DNA of 64,000 bases from Ochlerotatus camptorhynchus (GCF_037179485.1 NW_027040824.1:1364001-1428000), one strand, 5' to 3'; shown: positions 34,318 through 47,198, counted from the first letter of the stretch. Notes: generated by a model from the letters alone, not told the origin. Made by a program: numbers and translations.

Positions 34318-35625
34318 TCAAATACCTCACAATATTAGTATTTTTGGAATCGACATATAGGAGCCAGAAATCCATGTCTGACGCTTTTTTGAAATTCAAG
34401 ATGGCGGCATCCAGTTGCAGAACAACTAGGAATCACTGTCAAATACCCCACAATATGGGTACTTTTGGAATCGGGGAGATGTGTAGTGACCGGAAATCGA
34501 TGTCTAACATCATTTTGAAATCCAAGATGGCGGCTTCCGGTTACAGAAAAACTTGGAAATTATGCCAAATACCTCACAATATGGGTATTTTTGGTATCGT
34601 AGTGACGTGTAGGGTTCAGAAATCGATTTATGACGCCTTTTTGAAATCCCAGATGGCGGCTTCCGGTTCCTTGAAAAAAGAAAATACTGTTAAATACCCA
34701 AAAATACGCGTATTTTTGGGATCGGGGTGACGTGTGAGAACCATAAATCCATGTCTGACTCCATTTTGAAACCCAAGATGGTCTGATGCCAATTCAAAAT
34801 GCAAGATGGCGGCTTCCAGTCAAAGAAATACTGGGAAATACTGTCAAATACTCCGCAATATGGGTATTTTTTCAATCTGGGTGACACTCCTCCACCATCT
34901 TCACTTCAATCCGATTCCAAAAATACCCATATTGTGGGATATTTGATAAAATTTCCAAGCTTTTCTCTAACCGGAAGCGGTCATCTTGGATTTTAAAATA
35001 ACGTTAGGCATCGATTTCTGGTCCCTAAAAGTCACTTCGATTCCAAAAAATACCCATATTGTGTTTTTCTGTAACTGGAAGCCGCCATCGTGCATTTCAA
35101 CATAGCGTCAAAAATCTGATATTTCTAGTCCCTACACGCCATTCCGCTCCCAAAATACCCATGTGGGGTAGTTGACTGACATGAATTTCCGGTTCTTAAA
35201 CGTCAATGTGATTTCATATTGTGGGGTATTTTTGACAGTTGTTTCCAATTTTTCTGTTACCGGAAGCCACCATCTTGGATTTCAAAATGGCGCCAGACAT
35301 GGATTTACGGTTCCTACACGTGACTAATTAAAAAATTACCCATATTGTAGCGTATTTGCCATAATTTGCAAGTTTTTCTGTGACCGGAAGCCACCATCTT
35401 AGATTTCAATATGGCGTCAGACAGAGATTTTCGGTCCGTACACGTCACTCCGATTCCAAAAATACTCATATTATGGGGTATTTGGCAGAATTTCCAAGTT
35501 TTTCTGTAACCGGAAGTCGCCATATTGGATTTCAATATGGCGTCAGACAGAGATTTCCTGTTCCTTCACGTCACTCCGATTCCAGCAATACCCATATTGT
35601 GGGGTATTTCACAGTACATCCCAGT
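34318..35625. repeat. 125-bp tandem array, head-to-head inverted, with YY1-like motifs
   Basis: Units of about 126 bp (for example AATATGGGTACTTTTGGAAT at 34452 and AATATGGGTATTTTTGGTAT at 34578) run in one direction to about 34890. From about 34900 to 35625 they run in the other direction (CCAAAAATACCCATATTGTG). Most units carry AAGATGGCGGC or a close variant: perfect at 34398-34408, 34524-34534 and 34803-34813, one mismatch at 34650-34660, and reverse variants in the second half (CCGCCATCGT, CCACCATCTT, CGCCATATT). The whole can fold into one large hairpin, as in foldback elements. No coding frame. Confidence 0.85.
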
Positions 35626-36351
35626 TTCCCAAAATCACAAAAAACTCGTTATTTGGAATTTACTTCGTAAAAAGAAAACTCGTTATTTGGGATTTACTTC
35701 GTAAAAAGAGGGACGAAAATTTAATACTGCGTAAAAAAAGACTTCGTTAGCCGAGGTTTCAGTGTACGGATCTATTTTAAATATAATACTTCTTAGGACA
35801 AAAAACAAGTGATGAAACTGATATTTGACCATGTAGTAGATCCCAGGCATGGATCCACCTTAAAGCAGTAAAATAAAAAATTGAGGTTGAGTTTGAGCGG
35901 CAACCAGATAACCCAAGCAACACACATGTTCTATAACAGTTTATTTAACCTTTGTGTGTCTGGTTTTGGTTGTATAGCAGTTTACTCAACATAATTCTAT
36001 GAAGCTGTGTTCATTTGTAATTTTTGTAATTTTGGATTAACTTTCAAGATGAGATCCATATAGTCATCTAAGGTCGTATTAATTTCTCAGGATCACGTTT
36101 TCAAGATCCGGAAATAGTTCGGGTTCCCCCGGGGAAGTGGCCAGATTCAGATTCTTCTTGAGCCTACACCCTCATGCGACACATCAAACTACAATAGAAT
36201 TAAAACATAAGATCATTGGTGCCCATATCAAGGACTCAGGTCCACGCTGGACAGATTCTGATATGTTTCGGGTGTCCCCAGACCAGATTTTTCTTGAGAA
36301 TTCAAAAATAAGATCATTGCAGGTCATTTAAATTCTCAGGACCACACTCCA
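35626..36351. other. Non-coding, with degenerate short duplications
   Basis: ACTCGTTATTTGG-TTTACTTCGTAAAAAGA occurs twice (35643 and 35677). ATTCTTCTTGAG/TTTTTCTTGAGAATTC-type phrases recur between 36140 and 36310. No gene recognised. Confidence 0.4.
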
Positions 36352-36579
36352 AAACCAACAATTGAAATGGCCTAAACTCCATTTTGTAAACAATCCTTGT
36401 AAGGCCATTTTCTCACAAACCGAAACCTACATTCGCAAACCTAAACCACAATCGGGTAGAGGAAAAATTTCCCTACCTGTTCATCAGTTGGTTTCCTTTG
36501 GCGGACTTCGGTTCGAAAGAAAATGACCTTACAAGGTTTGTTTACAACATGGAGTTGAGGTTTTTTCAATTGTTGGTCT
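36352..36579. mobile_element. About 228-bp MITE with roughly 58-bp TIRs
   Basis: Left arm ACCAACAATTGAAATGGCCT followed by CTCCATTTTGTAAACAATCC. The right arm, read inward, is ACCAACAATTGAAAAAACCT followed by CTCCATGTTGTAAACAAACC. Both continue with TTGTAAGG-CATTTTC. No coding capacity and no clear target duplication. Confidence 0.75.
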
Positions 36580-36673
36580 TGACTTGTCAGATCTTGACAT
36601 GTTACGGGTACTTCTGAGGATTTTCATAAATTTCCCGAAATTTTCCAAACAATCGTATCGGAACTTTCCTGCA

Positions 36674-36872
36674 GTTCTCCTCAGAACTACTCTGAAGTTT
36701 TTCTCAGAACTACTCTGAAGTTCTTCTCAGAAGCACTTTGAAGTTCTCCTCAGAACTACTCTGAAGTTCTCCTCAGAACTATTCCAAAGTTCTCGTCAAA
36801 ACTACTCTGAAGTTCTTCTTAGAACGACTCTGATGTTCTCTTCAGAAATACTCGAAAGTTCTCCTCAGAACA
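36674..36872. repeat. 23-bp minisatellite, about 8.6 units
   Basis: The unit GTTCTCCTCAGAACTACTCT plus GAA recurs every 23 bp with single-base changes. Each unit contains the dyad GTTCT..AGAAC, so each can form a small hairpin. Confidence 0.9.
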
Positions 36873-38012
36873 GATATTCGATGAAGGTTTCAACATTTTC
36901 CTGAAATACACGGATCTGCTATGAAGTTGTCATTCTCTTTAAGATCTTTAAACTTCCCCGATAGTTGGGTATAGGGTTGATACCGGTATTACCGTGCTGT
37001 TTAACAATACCGAAATATCAGATTTTGAACGATAAAAAACCGGTATTTTCGGTATTTTTGCTGGATTCTCCAAGCATTTTTCATTGTTTTTTTACATGTT
37101 CACCAAAGTGACTGAAGTATAAATAATCGATTGTTTTTAATATTAAAAACAATAAAGAATAATATAAATGTTTTGCGTGCGCTACATGGAAATAGCCTTG
37201 ATATTGACTTTAAAGTGGTACATAGGGGTAGACGGGCAAGATCGCCACTTGGGCAAGATTAGCACCCTTCAATTTTACATAAAAAATCTTATGTTTTTCC
37301 AAACTGCACACACGTACTTTTCAACCACGGTCCAAAGATGCAACGTGCCAAAAATGATTCAAAAATATTCATTAATGTCTAAGAAATCGATGAAAATATG
37401 TCGAACAAAAAAAAATCTCTCTTTATGATAAGAATATGCAATAACTTAAAACCCTGTTTTTGTTTCACTTAATACAACTTTAAATTAACGTTTCAACCTG
37501 GGGCTGGTAATTTGTTTTGATTAACTAAGGAATTTAATTTTAAAAATCTAAATAATATCATACAAAAAAAAAATTCTAGTGTGACTGCACGTATTCCACC
37601 GCAGCACACTAGGGCTAGGAATGCAATCTAGCGAAGCAAAATAAATAATTCCGAAACGAAGCATTTCCCCGACTTGGTGTCTGGGGTAAAGTTTCTCATC
37701 ATAATAAGGACCATCTATTGACATAAGCAAATAGTTCAAAACTCTTCCGCAAAGATAGCGCCACAATCTAACTTCTTCCTCTGACGTTTTGGAGACTTGA
37801 TGTCTTTAGCAAAGTTGTTTATCTTGACAAAATAATCAACTCTTTTGAAGACGTAAAATTTCCACAGCCTACTGGTTCCGAGTTAAACGGGGTTAAAAAA
37901 AAATTCGAAAATAGTTTTTTCTTTCTGTTTCTATTTTTTTTTTTTCTTACAACCATATAGTGTTATAATGTTTTTTTTTTCTTTTCTTTAATACATAGAC
38001 AATTCACGCAAG
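36873..38012. other. Non-coding, fragments of dispersed repeats
   Basis: ACCGGTATTACCG-type inverted phrases near 36980-37060 and a GGGGTAGACGGGCAAGATCG stretch at about 37205, common in mosquito repeats, were noticed. T-runs occur at 37930 and 37971. No gene called. Confidence 0.4.
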
Positions 38013-38059
38013 ATGGATTTTAGGAACCCTAATTCGAAACACGTCTGCAATAGGAACCC

Positions 38060-38692
38060 ACCAAGCAGGTTTCCTGAACCAACGTTCAACGATGGACACA
38101 TATTTACTGCACGACGTATTCTAGAGGAGAAGTGGAATGCGGGTCATGACCTGCCTTGGCCTGTGATGGTATTTGACATTGAGAAGACCTTTGACAACAT
38201 AAGCCTTTCTGCACTTCCAGATATTCTGTTGGTTAAAGGTGCATTCAAAGGAATTGTAAATAGAGTGATAAATTGTCTCAACGCAGAGGCACAACAGGTG
38301 CTATTGAATGGTCAGCTGCTGCTCCTCAAATGCGAACGAGAGGAGTGAAACAGGGTTGTCCACTCCCACCTTTCATATTTGATCTAATTATGGGAGAGGT
38401 ACTACTCACTGTTGAGGATGAATTGGAAGGATGGCTTCAACTCAATCACACGAATAGGTCAAAGTTCCCAATTATCCTTGTATATTCGAACTACATTTTA
38501 ATTATAGCTAGATCAGTGGAGGAGTTGGATAAATTGCTTCCAGTGCTTGAAAACTATCTAGGAAAGGTAAACATCAAGCTCAATGAGGCAAAATGTCAAA
38601 TCGTGGTAAGGACACCTTTTGGACAAGTACCAACGGAACTAAAAATCGGATTTGTTGCCCTATTCTTCGCACCAAGTATACCAATAGTATAG
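38060..38692 (+). pseudogene. LINE reverse transcriptase fragment, catalytic site lost
   Basis: Two frames join near 38330. The first has GHIFTARRILEEKWNAGHDL and VMVFDIEKTFDNISLSALPD (motif A). The second has RGVKQGCPLPPFIFDLIMGE (motif B) and VYSNYILIIARSVEELDKLL, where YSNY stands where YADD is expected. LGKVNIKLNEAKCQIVVRTP follows. It belongs to a non-LTR clade I cannot name, different from the other LINEs here. It ends at about 38690, directly against the BEL/Pao remnant on the other strand. Confidence 0.75.
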
Positions 38693-38899
38693 CAATAACT
38701 AATTATTCTGACGTTTAATCCAAACGCGGTCTTTAGCAAAGGTTCATAAAGGAAAATTTCACATTAGTATCGATATCAAACTTTTCGTTGTACGTTGACG
38801 TCACTTCTACTTCTAATTCTTCTTGTACCACCTTCATCAGTTGACTAGAAAGAACACATTCTTGTTATTCGAGCCTGGGAACCGTTTGCGATTTAAGAG

Positions 38900-40500
38900 G
38901 CGCCACTCTTGATTTGGCAAGAACTAAAGCAACATGAGTTTTGCCCAAGTATCGATACACCATATATATCACGCTCGCAAAAGCTTTATCACTTGCATCC
39001 AAAAAAAAGCATGAAGTTCGACACTGCCAAACGAAGGAACATCATTAAAATAGTATCTTGGTACTCGGACCTCCTTAACCATCGAGATTTGTTCAAGCCA
39101 TTCAGTCCGCTTTGAAATCAGACCGTCAGGTAGTTTATCATCCCAATCCACTTGCAAACGTCATAAGTCTTGAAACATTATCTTCAAATGGATTGTGATT
39201 GGACTAAGCACATTCAACGGATCGAAAATAGCATCATGAATTTCAGTAACTGTCGCTTGGTAGGAATATCAGCTCCAGAACGAAACTTTACATCAAGCTT
39301 TGGGAGGTCCAAAGGAAAGACAAGCTCGGCAGTATTAAGATGCCATTTCAGACCAAGGACACGAACATCCGCACTCGGTTCAGCTCTCATCGAGGGATCC
39401 AGAGATTCCAGCACTGCGCTAGAGATGGAGACAAATTTCACCAGTTTAAATCCGCCTAGATCTAGATCAATTGCTTCGTCTTCGGTGTCTGTTGAATCAA
39501 AATAGTCATCCACGTAGTGCTGTTTGACTATTGCACGTTCTACTCCAGGAAAGCGACCTTCAAGTGCCTTCGCATTGAAATTCTTTATAAATTGAGCAAT
39601 TGACGGAGATGACACAGCACCGAAAATCATAGCCATTATGACGTTGAGAGTTTTGATCCAACCACCTAATAAGGATTTGATGAAACATCTCTTTGATATC
39701 TGCCATTTTCTGCCTCCCTCTCATTAGTACGCCTATTAATGACGGAATGAAATCTGGTCCTTTTAGCAACAAATCATTCAAGGAGAAACCGTGGGATTTT
39801 GCTTTGGCATTCATTACCAAAGAAATTTGCACTTACAACGCTAAAATGTGGCAAGTACCAGGTATTTGGTGTTTCAGTAAATTCTTCAGGTTTCAGCTTC
39901 CTCGCATAACCCTTTGCCATATAATCTTTGATGTTTTCACAATACTGTTCAGCGAACTTTGGATCAGCATCCATCTTCTTTTCTATAAATTTCCACTGTT
40001 GCAGGTTCTATTTCACCATGTATTTTCCAGCCAAGATGACAGCGCGTCAATTGTAAACCCCTTGTTGAATACTGCACAGTTTTCAGGGGAACTATTAGTC
40101 CAGCGTTGTTGGAACCAATGAGCATTTTGGGCGCAGCATTTTGTATGGCGATCAGTTTGTCTTCATCCAGAAATGGATACAAGCTCTTAATCCTTCCAAT
40201 ATCGATGCTTACTCGTGGTAGATTGATGTTGTTGATTGTCTGCACGTTATTCAGTCCATACCACTTAGCTTGCTCATTTGGTCCGGAAACATGGAGAGAC
40301 AGCAGCATTGACGTATCATCTTTATGCGAAATTCCATTTGTCCAACTGTAGGTCACAGGAGATATTGGACCAATTAGTTTCATTTGTTTAGCCAGCTCTG
40401 CATCGATCATTGATAGAGAAGATCCTTCGTCGAACAGAGCAAATACGTTCAGGACTGTACCTTTGCTACGAATTCTAACTTTTCCGACACGTAGGAGAGT
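38900..40500 (-). pseudogene. BEL/Pao protease/RT/RNase H region
   Basis: Near 40450 LFDEGSSLSMID marks an aspartic-protease-like site (Glu/Gly variant of the usual DTG). From 39974, KFAEQYCENIKDYMAKGYAR and TWYLPHF are the BEL/Pao RT entry. QKMADIKEMFHQILI (39740) is the motif A region and QHYVDDYFDS (about 39520) retains the catalytic YVDD. LRVLGLKW-type and WDDKLPDGL blocks follow, and an RNase H-like stretch with VELHAFFWMQ (Asp replaced) is at about 39010. Multiple frame changes and stops; non-functional. Confidence 0.82.
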
Positions 40501-40597
40501 GTTTACGTTTCTACCGTTGACATGGCAAAGATCTTCGATAGATTTCTTCTCGAACTTACTTACAGGTTTCTTATGTTCCTTATCCGAATGTACTAAT

Positions 40598-42000
40598 TCA
40601 TGATGATTCTTTTAACACACCAGAAAAAATTCTACCAGATCGGCAATCACGACGGGAATGGTCTTTACAGGATCTTGCAGCAGAACAACGTTGTTCTACG
40701 GAAAGTTTAGTAAACTGTTCACACTTAATCAGGCTCACATGATCGTTCGAATTGCACAAAGGACACTTTCCTTTCTGCTCTGTTTCACGAGTGTTGATAT
40801 TCAGGACTGGTGGTTTTGATCTTGTGAACGGCACGAACTGCTGATCCTTGCGATCCTTTTTTTCCCAGGAAGAGTGGGTTGATACTAGCCAATTGGTTTT
40901 CCATTTCGTCCTCCAACCAACACGAAAATGTTTGGAAATCGACAATCTTTTCCTCTTTCAACAACGACGCCTTGTGCCTAACCCACATTTGCTTGCTAAA
41001 CACTGGTAGCTTGTCGGCCAAATGAGAGATAAGTTCAGGGTTCATCAGGTACATTTCGGCTTTGACATTTTTTAGTGCCACCGCAGTTCCGATGGCAGTG
41101 TTATAGAATGAACGGAAAGATTTTATATTACCGTCCTTCACAGAATCCAAGTTTCTGAGTAGCTCCATTCTGTTTACCAAAATTAGATTTAAGCATCTTC
41201 ATTATCAGTCCAACGTTTTCAGGATCAGATAGCAAGGACTCCACAGTTTTACGAACTTTACCCTGCAAAGCGTTGTTCAGCCTCCTCAGATTATCTCTGT
41301 CTGTCAGCTTACACTCAGTAGTGGACATCTTGAATTCATTTTCAAAAATTGGCCAATCCATTATGTTTCCTGAGAACTGTGGTAAATTTCTTACATGTTT
41401 ATTTTGAAGAGCCTTGAACGCTTGACAAAGAACCTCGTTCATACCGTTAGCTGCTACGTCAGGCTGGACATTTTCAGGACGATCAGGACAATACTCGAAA
41501 TCACCTATTGGAGGATACTCGTTTGCATTCACGCAGTCTTGAATGCGGTGCACGGAACTACAACTTGACGCACCAGAACGAGATCGCAGTTCGTTGATCT
41601 GAAGTTGGCGTTTCTTCTCGAGAATTTCTGCCTTTTTCTGTTCCCTTTTGAGCTCTAAATCTTTTTGAATTTTCGGAGCTTTCAGTTGCTGCTCTGCCAA
41701 AATTCGATCCTCAACGAGCTCCAACGCTCTGATTTGGCTTTGTGCTTTGCTAACTGATGATATCCTGCTTCTATGCGAACGTTTGCTAGCACCGCTTACT
41801 GAAACGCAACTTCTCAACGATGTTGCTTCATTTTGTTCTTTCGTAACAGATTCAGGGACAGGACGAGACTCTTCAGATAAGACATTTAGCCTGACCGGAG
41901 TACGTCGCATTATGTCTTTTCGCTCAAAGTTTAGAATCTGGTAATAGTAGTTTTCAAGTTTTTTGGGATTTCCATATTTTGCATTCGTATGTTGACCCAA
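40598..42000 (-). pseudogene. BEL/Pao gag-like region
   Basis: A 290-residue frame (42000-41128) has a charged coiled-coil segment (LELKREQKKAEILEKKRQLQ) and then the capsid-like block with LPQFSGNIMDWPIFENEF. A frame change near 41150 leads to RMELLRNLDSVKDGNIKSFR and LPVFSKQMWVRHKASL. In a third frame at about 40780 comes a CCHC-type knuckle (CPLCNSNDHVSLIKC). These are the landmarks of BEL/Pao gag proteins, which package element RNA. At least two frameshifts break it. Confidence 0.85.
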
Positions 42001-42005
42001 ACACC

Positions 42006-42090
42006 TTAATCGGACTAGGAATCGAACCCTCCGCCTCCAGTTTGTTATTCCTCGTCATTATCGGCCAGGCTATAACGACACCCACGGAAT
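42006..42090 (-). mobile_element. tRNA-like SINE head
   Basis: On the minus strand ATAGCCTGGCCGATAATG (A-box-like) is followed about 35 bp later by GGGTTCGATTCCTAG, a perfect B-box core (GGTTCGATTCC). It is related in layout to the element at 1397. The tail is not delimited. It directly adjoins the end of the BEL/Pao remnant. Confidence 0.5.
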
Positions 42091-42199
42091 ACACATACAA
42101 TTCTATATAACCGAGTGAAAGCATCATTTGTCCCAGCCACTCCATGACTGCACAATCCTGATCCACGTGACTCAATACGATCATCATCATCAACTTCTT

Positions 42200-45100
42200 C
42201 TTATTTGCTCAAACGAGCACAACGCTTGCGGCAAGAACGATTATCCTTTTGATGGGTAGCTCCGACCAAATCACATTTGGTGCAATTTTTCTTCTCCGTA
42301 TGCCTTACAATTTATGGTATTTTAATAAACCATGACCCTATCCATCAGTCTTGGCTGAACTTGAAAGAAGTTGTGGGGCTCACGCCTTATTAGTTGTACA
42401 TTTCTTATGAAGTACCTTGCTCTTTTTACTCCACGGCAACCCTTATAATATCATCAACTGGGTGCTCAAGCCCGACGTCATATTTAAATGGAAGAAACGA
42501 ACATCTGTGCTATTGAAAGGGCCTATCACCAGCCTGAACAACAAAAACCTACAGTTCAAAGATTAAGTTGCCATTTCGAAGCGTAATTATGTATGTAACT
42601 TTCATAGCTCCGGTATAAAATCAGGCAACTCAGGCCTTTTGGGAAATTACCCAGTGCGAATCAACACGATATTCATAGTTAAATTAATATTTATCAATCA
42701 AACTCTTCGCCTTTCTTTTCCCTGTAGAAAAAATGACACTGATGAAACGAAGCACCGAGCATTCTAATCCTCGTCTACCTTTCAAAGAGCTCGTAACCCT
42801 TCCATGAACCTTTAATAATTGAAGGCAGTTCATTTTTTCGCTTCGGCTTTTGTTGAGAATTTAAGATTATTAATGGCACGTGTTGGAGCAATTTATTGAA
42901 ACAAATCTCTCAATATGATTATCTGTTGTCGCAACGCTTTCCAAAAGTTGTATATTGGAAGTACTTAATGAATACCATCAGATAATTATAACATATATTG
43001 CCAACTGTATCTCCTCTGACCGAGCAGTTGTGTTAATATCATGTACAGATAACAATCATTGCTTTTCCCGTAGTTGAAAAATCAATTTCGCCATGCAACC
43101 AACGGTCAGTCAGAGCGTCAGACTTCCCGAAGCAAATGTCATTCCCAGATTACTCATTATAATTTCTCATAAAATTGACACAAAACTTCTCGCGTGTGGT
43201 GCGCCCATGTAAATGCCGATCACCCGCGTCGCTACCGTTCTGATTCATACGCTAACTGGATGACCTTCCGTCGCTCGGTTGACAAATTCGCTTTAAGCCG
43301 CATATTTATATTGAATAACGATAATACAAACAAACACAGTGTAATCGTTTCATATTTGAGTTTGTTAATAAAGTGATTACATCAATACATTGGCTTCATT
43401 ACTGGACACGTTCTTCACCCCTTCAAAACGTGTCGGATGGAAGGAGGAAGGGTTCATGTCAGTCTAGCTCAGCTCAATAAACCACTTTACTACCGAGAGA
43501 GTCTAGTGAACCTACCATCAAACTCGCCGCCGATGCAAAAGTAGGAGCAAAGCTGTGGGTGGCCATTTCCCCTTCCTTTTGTATTCTACTCAGCAAAGCC
43601 GACCAACATTGTATTTACTGCTGGTCGTTTATACTGAAACCATAATCTTGTTGAAGTCACCCTCTTTAAACTTCCGCCGTACCCTGGTTGACTATTATTA
43701 AATGGCTTTAAATTTACTGTGAACTGATGCAATCTAACGGTTTTCCATTCTCCGCAACCAGAAGTTAATTAACAGATATCATTCCTCCGGGTTGTGGGCG
43801 GATTGTTTTTTTTTTTTTGAACTCGTGAATCTATGTCAGTTCCAAAACTGACCGATGCTGGGGAATCCTTTAACCATTGACTCCACGGTGTTTCATCCGA
43901 ACAGTGCTGACAATTGCCCGTTTTCATTGGACAGTGTAGCATTGTCCGGCAAAAGATGATATCTGCTCGATATACTACATCGTCGTCGCGATGGGGATGA
44001 ATGTCATCCAACAGCGGTGTGGCGCGAGTCGCGGGATGTAATCTCTGCTGGTGACATTCGAATGAACAGGATAATCAACGGAGATATGACTGCACCCCGC
44101 CTCGTCAGGAGAGATTTGGAATGTTTACTGCCGCTTCTGGACATGCTGTGGAGAAGATGCATCCATGTTTGAAGTTTCAACAAAGATTGTAGCTCTCGGA
44201 ATTGGTTGATCTCCTGTTTAACAGTTTAAAGATATAACCACTAATATTTAAATACAGGATAAACATTATCAAAGTAACCTCAAATCAAAATACTAAAGTT
44301 CGGTCACAAAACTAAAAAAATAGTGCAAATGCTTAAATTTTCGTTAAAAATATTACTAACGAGTTTACTCTTAGATCCTCAGCCTACTTGTTTTAAAAAT
44401 ATAAAATTAAAAAAAAACACTCATTGCTGTAAAACATATTTAGAATATACAATACAAAACGTTTTACGGTACCATCTTTTTCATTTAACTTTTTCTATTT
44501 ATTTGGAACCAATTGCAACAACCTTTGAATTCATTTGGATTCGTAGGAGCGCAAATTAGTAGTTAACTGTACACATTTTGAAGTCCAGAGAGAAGCAGCA
44601 TAATTTTGCAACAAGTGGACCGGTTTAAGCTGAAAATATGCAGTGTTTTGAGGAGATAAATCGAATCGAGCACTTCGATACCTGCAATACCCAAGGATTC
44701 AACCTTCCATATGTTTCTCCCCTAACACACAAATACCGTAAACGAACTGTATCCCGGATGGGTAAACTATTCCACAAATGGTTTGAATGATACCATGAAC
44801 ACGTCGCTAAGCTTTCTTTTATGGTTATTTTTATTAGGGTCAACTGTGGCCAATTGCAAACTTTTGCTCAAGCCCCAACCCAAAGATCTACTCCAATTGC
44901 TTTGTACTAACAAGACGTGGAAAAATTGATCTAAAAGGGACAAACTTTGCTCGACCACTATCATTAAGGGCTCAAGCTAAGACTCCCAGCTAGAGGTTTC
45001 AAAGTTACCAGGAACGTCTATTTTTCTTATCAAGATTAAGCACTATTTACAAACGAAATTAATCGTTTGGATCTATTTTACGTAGGGTTAGTTTACTAGT

Positions 45101-45860
45101 TTTGACAGTAGTGGTCCAGTTTTTTGCCCTATGGCCTAAATCAAATTTGAAATACATTTTCAAATCAAACATTTGTTCGAACCATGTATCGTAAAAAAAT
45201 TGAAAATAATACAAAAATGTGTAATTTAAACCTGATGAATGTGAGAATTTAAGATAGGGCCAATTCGAACACCACTATAGCCTAAACCTGGCACACTTAC
45301 CCTAGTTTTATTTCTTTCTTTTTCAGAAAAATTTCGACTTTTTATGTAAACGTTAATATCCATCAACAGAATATTTCGTGCTGAAATCATAACATTCATA
45401 AGTTGACTTACTAAAAGCACAGTGAAAAATATTACTGCTTAATAACACTTTTGATTCGCTTCTGACCGACTTGAAAATACTAGTTAAAAATCCTAGCCGC
45501 ATTACCTTGATAATATACAAATCACCTTTTTGGTTACTCTGTAACTCTTTACTCCTCTGGTATTTCCCCTTCAGCAAACGTCAGTCTGTGCGTGAAACAT
45601 GGTGGACATATACTGACCCTTTCACTCATATGAAAATCCCATGAGATACTGTTAAGCTTTGCGTGAAGAGACGGCGCTTCACCATGGTGGAGTGAAGAGA
45701 TAATACAAAGTTCGCGAGATTCATGCACAGATTGCCAGATGATTATGGGATTTTACCATAGGAGTAAATAGTTGCAACGCAGAGTCGTCGAAAAACGTCA
45801 ATACTTACTGAGCATGCAACCATATATCTGCTTCTCTTTCATAAGAGCCAATGTCGCAAA
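42200..45860. other. Long intron stretch without recognised gene
   Basis: Contains the repeat fragment 44769-44826 shared with 14452-14507 and a 12-T run near 43807. Frames such as 43769-44011 have no motif. No splice-flanked open exon was found by eye. Confidence 0.4.
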
Positions 45861-45872
45861 CGTAAACAATTT

Positions 45873-46109
45873 TTTTTCCTTGGTTTGTTTTTCCGTCGAT
45901 CTTGTTTTCCGTGCTGCGCACCAATGCTACCGACGCCAGGAAGGCAGCTCCCACACCTGGACCCTATCTATCGACCCATCAACTCATGAACCGGGGACCA
46001 ACGGCTTTACTTATCCCCCCCCCCCCCGGCGGTGCCGACTGGGATTGAACCCAGGCCTGCTGGGGTGAGAGGTAATCACGCTTACCACTACACCACCGGT
46101 GCCGCGAAT
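45873..46109 (-). mobile_element. Feilai-like SINE with 9-bp target duplication
   Basis: AAACAATTT flanks it at 45864-45872 and 46110-46118. The head (GGCACCGGTGGTGTAGTGGT on the minus strand) and tail are intact. The middle has lost about 55 bp and carries a run of 13 C at 46016-46028, which is GGGGG on the transcribed strand and unusual for the family. Confidence 0.9.
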
Positions 46110-46118
46110 AAACAATTT

Positions 46119-46999
46119 CTTTTTCCGCGAATTTCTCGAGAATGAAAAACCACTCAAGTAAACCACGATGATTATGTAGAGCGAGAGTCCTCCTATCTGA
46201 TAGAATTGGTGGCTTACATGGATTAACTTAGAACTACGAAAAAACTTACGAAAGAAGCCATTGTTTGCGTTTTCAACGTTGGTCATTGTGAACGCTTAGT
46301 GTCGATATCATGAAAATTTTATTTTGACAGATCGATGGCCAACTATACCAGTTATACCACTGAGGCAATGCACAAAAGGGACCAACTTTTAGTCAGTTAT
46401 TTTGCATGAAGTTCCACACATGTTATGTGGTAACACTGGAGCACCAATGTTCCCTGCTGAGCAGTTGATGAAGAATAATTATAAGATACTAGCGTTTACA
46501 GTCATAATCAACATTTGTCTCTTACATTTTACTGAAAAATAGTCTTGATCAAAGTGGTTACTGAGAAAATTTTCTACAAGTACAGCTATCATGTTTGACG
46601 TAGATTTTGCCTTACGGAGGTAAATCGAAAATTTAGAATTTCGACCGTCAAGAAAAGATGTTAGATTTTGATCGCTAATAACTTTGGCATTTATATATCA
46701 AATTAAAATCCAAATACACCAATCGATAGGAAATAACTATACAGATCTAATGAAATAAACGCTTTTTTTTTTTTAATTTTCCAACTCCAATACAAATAAA
46801 AAGTGATAGTTGCAGCTCTGTTTTCATGAAATCTACGTTTTTTCGTTAACTCAATACGTCATAATTGAGTTCCACTTCGTTGAGCATCGTTGTGCTGTAA
46901 AGTTATTAGAGAGCACTGCTGTCGCGCTTGCGCTCATTTTCGCATCGGAAGTCGTACACCGAAAAAAGTTTTCATATAGTTTCCATTGGGAATGCACAT
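46119..46999. other. No gene recognised
   Basis: AT-rich, single-copy-looking sequence. A weak inverted repeat starts near 46978 and belongs to the next element. Confidence 0.4.
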
Positions 47000-47198
47000 G
47001 ATATTTTTCCAATAACAAAATTAATGATTTTTATCTGAAATTCACATAACATTCATATGATCACATGAATTCTATGTGATAAATCACATAAATTTCATTG
47101 GACACATAAGGTTCATGTGATTTTGAAGTGCGATTCATGATAGATCACATGAACGTTATGTGAAATTCTAATGGATATTTTCCATTGGAAATGTGATT
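47000..47198. mobile_element. About 200-bp MITE-like palindrome
   Basis: GAAATTCACATAACATTCAT at 47038 pairs with ATGAACGTTATGTGAAATTC near 47147-47168. Several CACATGAA/TTCATGTG motifs repeat between. Outer parts (TTTTTCCAAT and ATTGGAAA) also pair. Ends and target duplication are uncertain. Confidence 0.55.

Larger units (their letters stand above)
38710..42000 (-). mobile_element. BEL/Pao LTR retrotransposon remnant (gag, protease, RT)
   Basis: Minus-strand frames in the order gag, zinc knuckle, protease-like, RT and start of RNase H follow the BEL/Pao layout over 3.3 kb. LTRs and integrase are not seen; the copy is cut at both ends, on the left by the LINE RT fragment and on the right near a tRNA-like SINE at 42006. 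All frames carry stops or frameshifts. It is a damaged genomic fossil. Confidence 0.88.

Noticed and set aside
36674..36872. Regularly spaced repeat resembling a CRISPR array
   Set aside because: Units are contiguous 23-mers without spacers, in a eukaryotic intron; it is a minisatellite.
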